Below, piece by piece: positions 45,057 through 51,744 of a stretch of DNA of 51,744 bases (position 1 is its first letter; every line of letters starts with the position of its first letter). The stretch spans positions 1-51,744 of the forward strand of contig CANBSV010000007.1 of assembly GCA_947372225.1 (NCBI GenBank), written 5' to 3'. Below the pieces are notes generated by a model that had not been told where the DNA came from, did not search any database, and worked only from the letters and a program-made list of their open reading frames with translations. The position numbers and the translations under genes are program-made. This stretch comes from Burkholderiales bacterium. Lineage in GTDB: Bacteria; Pseudomonadota; Gammaproteobacteria; Burkholderiales; Burkholderiaceae_C.

Positions 45057-46487
45057 TCAGGTGGTGCCTGAGTTCCGCGCTCGCAGCCGCACCGGCATCG
45101 CGCTGGGCATCATGGTGAAAGCCATCACTTCGCGGATCGCATCGCGATCGGAGGCGAGTTCCATCGTGAAGTTGCGGCACAGCATGGACAGCACCAGCCG
45201 TATCTCCACGCCGGCGAGCTGGCGACCGGGGCACACGCGCGGGCCCGCGCCGAACTGCACATAGGCGCGGCTGTCGTGGGCCAGCGCCGGGTCGCGCGCG
45301 TCGGTCCAGCGCTCCGGCAGGTAGGCATCGGCCTGACCGAAGCGCTGTTCGTCGAGCATGGCCGGGCGCAACACGAAAAACACGGGCGTGCCCTGCGGCA
45401 GGGCCACGCCGCCGAGCACCTTGTCGGCGAGCGTTTCCGAGAAGATCAAGGGCACGATGGGCTTGAGCCGGGTGGCCTCGGTGGCGAGCGCCTCGAAGGC
45501 ATCAAGCCGCTTCACGTCGTCGTACTGCGGGCACACGCGGGACTGGCCCATCAGCGCGGCGGCTTCGTCGTGCAACCGGGCTTGCAGCGCGGGCTCTGCC
45601 GACACGAAGTACATCGTCCAGGACAGCGTGTGCGCGGTGGTGTCTTCGCCGGCCATCAGCAAGGTGATGACGTTGGCAAAAATGGTCTCGTCGGTGATGC
45701 CCGAGCCGGGTTCGTTGCTGGCGATCAGCATCGCTTCAAGCAGGTTGCGCGGGCGCTCGCTGGGTTGCGCGTGCAAGCGCGCCCGGGTGCGCTCGATCAG
45801 GCCGTCGACGTGTGCCCGCACGGAATGCATCGAGCGGTCGAAGTGGCGATCACGCGGCAGCCGGACATAACGCCACCACGGCACCGGCGCGCTGATGCGC
45901 GACATCAGCATGGGAAAGATCAGCGCGAGCTGGTCCTGGATCACGTTGCCCGACTGCTCGAGCGTGTTGGGGTCTTCGCCAAACGCCAGCGCGGTGGTCA
46001 CGTCCACCGTGTAGCGCACCAGATCGACCGCCATGTCGACCGTTTCGCCGGCATCGGCAGCACGTTGCCATCGCTGACGCAGCCGCTCGGTGATGGCTTG
46101 CAGCACCGGGTAGAAGGCGCGGAAATTGGTGGCGGCCAGCGCTTGCATCACCAGCTTGCGCTGCGGCCGCCAGGCCTCACCCTCGATGGAAAACAGCCCG
46201 TTGGCGTGCTGCTCGGCGATCACCGATTCGATCGGCGAGTAGCGGCGGTAGCCCTCGGGCCGATCGCGCAGCACCGTTTGCAGCAGCTCCGGGTCGCAGC
46301 ACACCAGCACGCTTTTCGTGCCCAGGTCGAGCGTGTACATCGGCCCGAGTTCGCGGCTCCATTGCTCGAGCGTGAGGTGCAGCCGCTGGGGTGCGAGTTG
46401 CAGCAAGTTGCCGATCAGCGGCAGGCCCCTCGGCGAGGGCAGATCGGCCAAAGAGCGAACTGCTGAATCGGTGAGGGACTGGGACAT
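45057..46487 (-). CDS. Cytochrome P450
   Basis: A 476-residue soluble P450. The proline-rich start (LADLPSPRGLPLIGNLLQL) lacks a membrane anchor. The I helix has AGEDTTAH (oxygen activation), the K helix EATRLKP (ExxR), and the haem-binding loop FGAGPRVCPGRQLA gives Cys419 as the axial ligand. The overall style is that of class II-like/CYP102-type fatty acid or hydrocarbon hydroxylases without a fused reductase, so it needs separate redox partners that are not in the window. It is followed by the OFA transporter gene. Its substrate is not predictable. ATG 46487 is the first in frame. Confidence 0.92.
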   Translation of the reverse strand: MSQSLTDSAVRSLADLPSPRGLPLIGNLLQLAPQRLHLTLEQWSRELGPMYTLDLGTKSVLVCCDPELLQTVLRDRPEGYRRYSPIESVIAEQHANGLFSIEGEAWRPQRKLVMQALAATNFRAFYPVLQAITERLRQRWQRAADAGETVDMAVDLVRYTVDVTTALAFGEDPNTLEQSGNVIQDQLALIFPMLMSRISAPVPWWRYVRLPRDRHFDRSMHSVRAHVDGLIERTRARLHAQPSERPRNLLEAMLIASNEPGSGITDETIFANVITLLMAGEDTTAHTLSWTMYFVSAEPALQARLHDEAAALMGQSRVCPQYDDVKRLDAFEALATEATRLKPIVPLIFSETLADKVLGGVALPQGTPVFFVLRPAMLDEQRFGQADAYLPERWTDARDPALAHDSRAYVQFGAGPRVCPGRQLAGVEIRLVLSMLCRNFTMELASDRDAIREVMAFTMMPSAMPVRLRARNSGTT

Positions 46488-46510
46488 CGATGTCGTGCGT
46501 CGCTGAAATC

Positions 46511-46544
46511 AAAAATGCCACCCGGAGGGGTCTCCGGGTGGCAT
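46511..46544 (-). terminator. Rho-independent terminator of the subtilase gene
   Basis: A perfect 13-bp stem, ATGCCACCCGGAG (46515-46527) and CTCCGGGTGGCAT (46532-46544), 4-nt loop, followed on the minus strand by TTTTTGATTT. It separates the riboswitch-controlled protease from the P450 gene. Confidence 0.92.
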
Positions 46545-46636
46545 TGTCGGCTGGTGCCTGCAGGGTGTCGATGAGGTCACTCAGCGACAGCCTTGCGGTG
46601 TGCGGCAGTCACTGCCGCCGCACTGTCTGTACAGGC

Positions 46637-48481
46637 TCAGATCGTCAGGGCGAGCTTGTAGGCACCGGTCGTGCCGGCCGAGCGCAGCACGCGCACCACC
46701 ACCGTGACCGCGGTCGTGCCGGTGTTCGTCACCTGGATTTGCTGCTGTGCTCCGATGACACCGTTCGACAAGATGAGTTGCTGCCCCGTGCTCAGGTAGA
46801 TGCCCATCCCGAACCCCGAGGCCGAACCGGCGGTCAGCGTGGCCAGCATCTTCTTGCCGGCCGGCACGGTGACCTTGAAGTAGTCGGTGTCGGTGGTGGT
46901 GCTGATGGTGCCCGAGACGGTAGATGGCAGCGTGGCGATGGCCTGGGCCGTGCCCACGCTGTCGTTGGCTGCGGTGCTTTCGTTGATGGCCGAGCCGCCG
47001 GCGACAGGGGCTGGCGCCGGAGCAGGGGCGGGCGCAGGTGCCGGTGCGGGAGCAGGCGCTGGAGCAGGGGCCGGTGCCGGAGCGCCCACAGCCAGAGCCA
47101 CGGCGGCGTTCGCATCCACGATGCCGGCGCCGCACTGCGTGCAGGTCGCGGGGAAGGCGCGCGCGCTGGCCTTGAGCATGCTCGCGACCTGGTCGGGTGT
47201 GAGCGACTTGTTGGCCGAGAACATCAACGCCGCGACGCCGCTGACCACCGGGGTGGCCATGGAGGTGCCCATGTATGACGCGTAGCTGTCAGCGCCGGGT
47301 GTGGTCGCGCCGGCATTGAGTGTCGAGAGAATGCCGGCGCCCGAGTCACCCCCCGGTGCCGCGATCGCCACGTTGGTGCCGAAGCTCGAGTAGCTCGCCT
47401 TGCCGCCGCCCTTGCCGGTGGCCGCCACCGCGATCACACCGGCACAGTTGGCCGGCGACTGAGTGGTCGAGGTCGCGTTGTTGTTGCCTGCGGCAACCAC
47501 CACGACGGCGCCCTTGGCCCGTGCCGTGTTGATGGCGTTTTGAGAGGTCAGGTCGCAACTGCCGGTGCCGCCCAGCGACACGTTGATCACCTTGGCCGGG
47601 TTGGCGTTGACCGGTGCACCGGCGACGGTGCCGCCGGCAGCCCACACGATGGCATCGGCCACGTCCGAGGTGTAGCCGCCGCAGCGACCCAGCGCGCGCA
47701 CCGGCAGGATGCGTGCGCCGAAGGCCACGCCGGTCACACCGATCGCGTTGCCACCCGATGCGGCCGCAATGCCCGCCACGTGCGTGCCGTGCCAGGAACT
47801 GTTGCTGGCCGGCGAGCCTGCGCCGCAAGCGCCCGCCGGTGCCCAGTCGCCCGGGTCGGAGGGGTCGGCGTCGCGGCCGTTCCCATCGGCACCAATCGTC
47901 GAGCTTGTGACGAAGTCATATCCGGGCAGCAGCTTGGCGGCCAGATCGACGTGCGGGCGAACCCCGGTGTCGACCACGGCGATGTTGACGCCGGTGCCTG
48001 TGGCGCGGTTCCAGGCGTCGGGCGCGCGGATGCCGCCGGTGGCGTCCGACAGCGACCATTGTTGCGTGTACATGGGATCGTTGGGCACGTACATGGGCTG
48101 CAACCGGCGGTCGGGCTCGACGTAGTCGATGCTGGGGTCGCCGCCGCGCAGGCTTTGCATCAGCACGGCGAGTTCACCCGGCTGCATGTGGCGGCTGAGT
48201 TGCATCACCTGCGAACCGTTGTGCATCAGGCGCAGCGGCCGAATGCGCACGCCCTGGCGGTTTGCGGCGACGTCGGCCGACATGCGCGAGCGCAGCGTCT
48301 GCTGCGACGAAGTCGACTGGCGATAACGCACGATGAGGCGGTCTGTGGTGGCTTCCTGGCCGCTCGCTGCGGGATCGGCGGCTGGCGTCACGCTGGCGTC
48401 GAAGCGCGCGTGCGACAGCAGCGGGGACACGCTCAATGCAGCGGCCACCACGATCTGGGAAAGCGGGAAGGAGCGTTTCAT
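46637..48481 (-). CDS. Secreted S8 (subtilisin-like) serine protease
   Basis: A 614-residue exported protease. Order: signal peptide (1-26), inhibitor-like propeptide (about 45-125, ending SIDYVEPDRRLQP), S8 catalytic domain (140-465) with the triad Asp171 (AVVDTGV), His231 (HGTHVAG) and Ser407 (GTSMATP), an (Ala-Pro)n linker (468-490), and a C-terminal pre-peptidase domain (500-614, DTDYFKVTVPAGKKM). ATG 48481 is chosen over 48493 because GAGG lies 7 nt before it. A c-di-GMP-I riboswitch occupies the leader just upstream and a hairpin covers this GAGG, so the gene is probably under c-di-GMP control. It ends at the strong terminator at 46511-46544 and is a single-gene unit. The natural substrate is unknown. 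Confidence 0.95.
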   Translation of the reverse strand: MKRSFPLSQIVVAAALSVSPLLSHARFDASVTPAADPAASGQEATTDRLIVRYRQSTSSQQTLRSRMSADVAANRQGVRIRPLRLMHNGSQVMQLSRHMQPGELAVLMQSLRGGDPSIDYVEPDRRLQPMYVPNDPMYTQQWSLSDATGGIRAPDAWNRATGTGVNIAVVDTGVRPHVDLAAKLLPGYDFVTSSTIGADGNGRDADPSDPGDWAPAGACGAGSPASNSSWHGTHVAGIAAASGGNAIGVTGVAFGARILPVRALGRCGGYTSDVADAIVWAAGGTVAGAPVNANPAKVINVSLGGTGSCDLTSQNAINTARAKGAVVVVAAGNNNATSTTQSPANCAGVIAVAATGKGGGKASYSSFGTNVAIAAPGGDSGAGILSTLNAGATTPGADSYASYMGTSMATPVVSGVAALMFSANKSLTPDQVASMLKASARAFPATCTQCGAGIVDANAAVALAVGAPAPAPAPAPAPAPAPAPAPAPAPAPVAGGSAINESTAANDSVGTAQAIATLPSTVSGTISTTTDTDYFKVTVPAGKKMLATLTAGSASGFGMGIYLSTGQQLILSNGVIGAQQQIQVTNTGTTAVTVVVRVLRSAGTTGAYKLALTI

Positions 48482-48486
48482 GCAGT

Positions 48487-48504
48487 GCCTCATTCGACAG
48501 AGGC
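48487..48504 (-). promoter_or_regulatory. Hairpin covering the ribosome-binding site of the protease
   Basis: On the minus strand GCCTC (48504-48500) can pair with GAGGC (48491-48487), which contains the GAGG ribosome-binding site, leaving an 8-nt loop. It lies between the riboswitch and the ATG and could be the expression platform acting on translation. Confidence 0.55.
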
Positions 48505-48519
48505 CAGATCGCGTGGGCG

Positions 48520-48606
48520 AGCCGGCAGCCCCGCTGCCATGACGCTTTCGCGCTTTAGGCCGGTGGCTTTGCGTCCCGCGCTTTCGCGTGGTTTGCGGAA
48601 ATGGTG
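48520..48606 (-). promoter_or_regulatory. c-di-GMP-I riboswitch (GEMM-I)
   Basis: Read on the minus strand the sequence contains all GEMM-I hallmarks in order: GCAAACC, a stem capped by a GAAA tetraloop (CGCGAAAGCG), the core GGGACGCAAAGCC, the tetraloop-receptor segment CCGGCCTAA, and the closing element GGCAGCGGGGCTGCC (48538-48524). The core is nearly identical to that of the Vibrio Vc2 aptamer. It ends about 40 nt before the start codon of the S8 protease and has no other gene downstream on this strand. The outer boundaries are approximate. Confidence 0.93.
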
Positions 48607-48764
48607 GGTTTACCCATGCCTGTTCGGCCGATCAGGTGACGGACTTGAGCGCGCCGGGCGATTCGCGGCTCGGGGGTGTGACTTACTTCTCGAAGATGCC
48701 GCGCCGGTCCTGTCCTTCGGCCTCGCAACCGTGGGCCGCGGCGTGGGGCGTTACGCTGCCGGGC

Positions 48765-49979
48765 ATGAGCACGTCCGCCTTCGGTGATCCTTGCGAGCCC
48801 GGCTCGATGCCTGATCGGGTCGACGCCCTGGTGGTGGGGGCCGGCGTGGTGGGGCTGGCCTGTGCGCGTGCGCTGGCGCTGGCCGGCCTGGACGTGGTGA
48901 TCGTCGAGCGCGAGACGCAATTCGGCAGCGGCGTGTCAGCGCGCAACAGTGAAGTGGTTCATGCCGGTCTTTACAACCCGCCGGGCAGTCTGAAGTCGCG
49001 CCTGTGCGTTCGAGGCGCACGCTTGCTGATCGACTACTGCGTGCAGCGCGGCATTGCCCACCGGCGTTGCGGCAAGTTGCTGGTGGCCACGCGCGAGGCC
49101 GATGTTGGCGCGCTCGAGTCCTTGGTGGCACGCGCGCGCGACAACGGTGTCGAAGGGCTGCAACGCCTGACGCGCACGCAGGCCGTGGCACTCGAGCCCG
49201 AACTGGCGTGCGAGGCCGCGCTGCTGTCGCCTGGCAGCGGCATCGTCGATAGCCATGGTCTGATGACCTCTTTGCTCGCCGACGCGCAGGGCGCTGGCGC
49301 GCTGCTCGCCGTGACCAGCGGTGTGACCGGCGCATCGCGGGATGGCAACGCGTGGCGTGTGCGCACGCGCGTCGGCGACGACGGCGACAACTTCGAACTG
49401 CAAGCGCTTTGGGTCATCAATGCCGCCGGGCTGGACGCCCAGGCGGTGGCCGCATCGATCGACGGCTTTCCGGCCGCGTTGATCCCGCCGCGGCACCTGG
49501 CCAAGGGGCACTATTTTTCGTTGCGGGGGCGCTCGCCGTTTTCGCGGTTGGTCTACCCGATGCCGTTCGATGGCGGTCTGGGGGTGCACCTGACACTTGA
49601 TCTGGCCGGTCAGGCCAAGTTCGGGCCCGATGTCGAGTGGTTGAGCGATGAGGTGGCTGGTCCGTCGGTGCCGGGCCGCGCGCTCGACTACCGCGTCGAC
49701 ACCGCACGTGCGGCGGCCTTTTGCAAAGAGATCCGCCGCTATTGGCCCGCACTGCCCGACGGCGCGCTGGCACCGGCTTACAGCGGCATCCGGCCCAAGC
49801 TCAACGGTCCGGGCGCGGCGTGGGCCGACTTTCGAATCGACGGCCCGGCGCAGCATGGCTGTGCCGGTGTGGTGCAGCTGTTTGGCATCGAATCACCGGG
49901 CCTGACCTCGGCGATGGCGATCGCTGAGGAGGTGGCGGCCATCGTGCTGGGCGTCGCCCCGGTCAGGCCTGCGGATTGA
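48765..49979 (+). CDS. FAD-dependent oxidoreductase (DAO family, L-2-hydroxyglutarate oxidase-like)
   Basis: A 404-residue flavoenzyme of the DAO family. The dinucleotide-binding start ALVVGAGVVGLACARALA is followed by VERETQFGSGVSARNSEVVHAGLYNPPGSLK, the block typical of L-2-hydroxyglutarate oxidases (LhgO/L2HGDH); FGIESPGLTSAMAIAEEVA at the end closes the FAD site. It probably oxidises a 2-hydroxy acid. ATG 48765 or ATG 48807 may be the start; upstream sequence in the same frame overlaps the opposed riboswitch region and is not expected to be coding. It is divergent from the protease and its end overlaps the convergent CoA-transferase gene by 17 bp. Confidence 0.88.
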   Translation: MSTSAFGDPCEPGSMPDRVDALVVGAGVVGLACARALALAGLDVVIVERETQFGSGVSARNSEVVHAGLYNPPGSLKSRLCVRGARLLIDYCVQRGIAHRRCGKLLVATREADVGALESLVARARDNGVEGLQRLTRTQAVALEPELACEAALLSPGSGIVDSHGLMTSLLADAQGAGALLAVTSGVTGASRDGNAWRVRTRVGDDGDNFELQALWVINAAGLDAQAVAASIDGFPAALIPPRHLAKGHYFSLRGRSPFSRLVYPMPFDGGLGVHLTLDLAGQAKFGPDVEWLSDEVAGPSVPGRALDYRVDTARAAAFCKEIRRYWPALPDGALAPAYSGIRPKLNGPGAAWADFRIDGPAQHGCAGVVQLFGIESPGLTSAMAIAEEVAAIVLGVAPVRPAD

Positions 49980-51744
49980 GGCGTGCCTTGACGAAGCTGC
50001 TTGCGGCGTAGCGTGTGATCTGAGCGTAATAGCGATCGGCCAGCCGTTGGACCATGGCCGTGTAGTCGTCCATCAGCTCGGGGCGGATGCTGAAGTGGTC
50101 GTAGTTGACGATCACATCGACCCGCTTGCCCAGCGGCTCGACCTTGCCGGCGACTTCGAGTTCGATGTCGGCGATGTCTTGCTGGCTGATGATGCTCAGG
50201 CCTTCGAAGTTCACGAACAGCATCTGACCGCGCTCGTCGTAGTCGATGCGCTGCGCCAGCGGCAAGGTGAGCATGCGTTTGCGCAGGTTCATCGGGGCTT
50301 CGGCGAACAAGCTGGCGTCCATCAGGCGCAGCTCGGGGCTGATGGACGGCGTGAAGTCCATTTGCGACAGGATGTGGCGCTGCAGGTCGATGCCCGGTGC
50401 GATCTCGATGAGCTCGAGCCCGCCGGCTTCTGCCAGTTGGAACACGCAGCGCTCGGTCACGTAGAGCACACGCTGCCCGTTCTTGCGGGCGCGTTCGCCG
50501 CTGAAGGTGCGGTGTTCGACTTCGCGCACGAACTTGCGCACGCTGCCCTCCTGATCGATGTGCACCTGCCCGTCCTCGATGCGCAGTTGCAGGTCGCCGG
50601 TGGTGAAGGTGCCCACGAACACCACCGCGTGAGCCGATTGACTGATGTTGATGAAGCCGCCCGCGCCAGCCAGCTTCGGGCCGAACTTGCTGACGTTGAG
50701 GTTGCCCTGCGCGTCGGCCTGCGCCAGACCGAGCACAGCGACGTCGAGTCCGCCGCCGTCGTAGAAGTCGAACTGGCTGGGCTGGTCGATCACCGCCTGG
50801 GTGTTCACCGCGGCACCGAAATTCAGCCCGCTGGCAGGGATGCCGCCGATCACGCCGGGCTCCGCGGTGAGCGTGAGCAGGTCGATCACCTCTTCTTCTG
50901 CAGCCACGTCGGCCACGCCTTCGGGCATGCCGATGCCCAGGTTGACCACCGAACCCTGCTTGAGCTCGAGCGCGGCGCGGCGCGCCATCAGCTTGCGCTC
51001 GCTCATGGGCATGGGCGTGATGGTGTTGGCCGGCACCCGGATCTCACCCGCATACGCAGCGCTGTAAGAGGTGACGAAGGTCTGCATGTGGTGCTCGGGC
51101 TTTTCGGCCAGCACCACGCAGTCGACCAGCACGCCGGGGATCTTGACTTGCCGAGGGTTGAGTGAGCCGCGCTCGGCGAGGCGCTCGACCTGCGCAATCA
51201 CCAAGCCGCCGCTGTTGTGTGCGGCCATCGCGATGGCCAGCGCTTCGAGCGTGAGCGCTTCACGCTCCATGGTCAGGTTGCCGTCGGGGTCGGCCGTGGT
51301 CGCGCGGATGATGCCCACATCGATCGGGAATGCCTTGTAGAACAGCATCTCCTCGCCGTCGATTTCCATCAGGCGAACCAGGTCCTGCTTGGTGACCTCG
51401 TTGACCTTGCCGCCACCGTGTCTCGGATCCACGAAGGTGCCCAGGCCGATCGGCGTGAGCGTGCCGGGCTTGCCCGCGGCGATGTCGCGAAACAGGTGCG
51501 AGATCACGCCTTGAGGCAGGTTGTAGGCCTCGATCTCGCCGGCGAGCGCCAGCGCCTGCAGCTTGGGAACCAGACTCCAGTGGCCGCCCACCACGCGCTT
51601 GATCAGCCCCTGGTGACCGAAGTGGTTCAACCCCCGGTCGCGCCCGTCGCCCTGTCCGGCGGCATAGACCAGTGTGAGCTGGCGCGGTGAGCCCACACCG
51701 GTGACGGCTTGGGAGTCAAGGAAACGCTGCTCCAGCGCAATCGC
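49963..51744 (-). CDS. Acyl-CoA:acetate/3-ketoacid CoA-transferase (YdiF/Pct-like), N-terminus cut
   Basis: Family I CoA-transferase with both halves in one chain; the frame is still open at the right edge of the window (before residue QLTLVYAAGQGDG one reads AIALEQRFLDSQ), so the start lies outside. The N-terminal half has GGHWSLVPKLQALALAGEIEAYNLPQG; the C-terminal half has VNLGIGMPEGVADVA and the catalytic glutamate in TAEPGVIGGIPASG. It moves CoA between short-chain acids such as acetate, propionate, lactate or 3-ketoacids. After the catalytic half there is an extra region of about 100 residues (PMNLRKRMLTLPLAQRIDYDERGQM on) that resembles a small acyl-CoA-linked domain. It is convergent with the oxidoreductase gene. 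Confidence 0.9.
   Translation of the reverse strand, partial: AIALEQRFLDSQAVTGVGSPRQLTLVYAAGQGDGRDRGLNHFGHQGLIKRVVGGHWSLVPKLQALALAGEIEAYNLPQGVISHLFRDIAAGKPGTLTPIGLGTFVDPRHGGGKVNEVTKQDLVRLMEIDGEEMLFYKAFPIDVGIIRATTADPDGNLTMEREALTLEALAIAMAAHNSGGLVIAQVERLAERGSLNPRQVKIPGVLVDCVVLAEKPEHHMQTFVTSYSAAYAGEIRVPANTITPMPMSERKLMARRAALELKQGSVVNLGIGMPEGVADVAAEEEVIDLLTLTAEPGVIGGIPASGLNFGAAVNTQAVIDQPSQFDFYDGGGLDVAVLGLAQADAQGNLNVSKFGPKLAGAGGFINISQSAHAVVFVGTFTTGDLQLRIEDGQVHIDQEGSVRKFVREVEHRTFSGERARKNGQRVLYVTERCVFQLAEAGGLELIEIAPGIDLQRHILSQMDFTPSISPELRLMDASLFAEAPMNLRKRMLTLPLAQRIDYDERGQMLFVNFEGLSIISQQDIADIELEVAGKVEPLGKRVDVIVNYDHFSIRPELMDDYTAMVQRLADRYYAQITRYAASSFVKARLNPQA

Noticed and set aside
47020..47095. Short tandem repeat in the protease gene, considered as a mini-satellite or CRISPR-like array
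   Set aside because: It encodes the alanine-proline linker of the subtilase; period and composition fit a codon repeat, with no spacers.

Overview
The window is high-GC DNA from a betaproteobacterium, almost certainly of the order Burkholderiales. This rests on the gene orders hemC-hemD-hemX-hemY next to ppc, argH next to an AlgZ/AlgR-like pair, and glnA-(small secreted protein)-ntrB-ntrC, and on the protein sequences themselves. I cannot name the genus from sequence alone; the Leptothrix/Rubrivivax/Roseateles neighbourhood would fit.

Layout. 1-4.9 kb: end of the flagellar sigma factor fliA, a membrane-anchored methyltransferase, a class V aminotransferase and several small secreted or hypothetical proteins (surface-adhesin E-like, Sel1 repeats, an HNH-like protein). 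4.9-9.3 kb: a short-chain fatty acid transporter (AtoE), then a lower-GC pair (polysaccharide pyruvyl transferase-like protein overlapping a 2OG-Fe(II) oxygenase) and a VPLPA-CTERM surface protein. 9.7-23.2 kb: a block bounded by a 76-bp direct repeat that carries the 3' end of tRNA-Arg. Nearly everything recognisable in it is signal transduction: an operon of HD-GYP response regulator, FIST (NosP-like) sensor, hybrid histidine kinase and BLUF photoreceptor on the plus strand; an opposed operon of HD-GYP regulator, PhnD-like binding protein and membrane hybrid kinase on the minus strand; an orphan Cache protein; and a 251-bp duplication that has produced a FIST/Cache chimeric fragment. 23.2-34.8 kb: tRNA-Arg, haem biosynthesis, PEP carboxylase, AlgZ/AlgR-like two-component system, argininosuccinate lyase and an NADP-dependent oxidoreductase. 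35-42.4 kb: AIM24 and EI24 membrane-associated proteins, a molybdopterin-binding-domain protein, then glnA with a sigma-54-type promoter, and ntrB/ntrC. 42.4-51.7 kb: exonuclease III, OFA-type transporter, cytochrome P450, a secreted subtilase preceded by a c-di-GMP-I (GEMM) riboswitch, an FAD-dependent oxidoreductase and an incomplete CoA-transferase.

How it fits together. The window carries two presumptive c-di-GMP phosphodiesterases (HD-GYP) inside a putative sensory island and, 25 kb away, a c-di-GMP riboswitch controlling a secreted protease. A plausible reading is that cytoplasmic (FIST ligand, blue light) and periplasmic (PhnD-like ligand) inputs lower c-di-GMP through two phosphorelays and thereby change protease output, adhesion or motility. 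The individual domains and the riboswitch are read directly from sequence; the wiring between them is inference.
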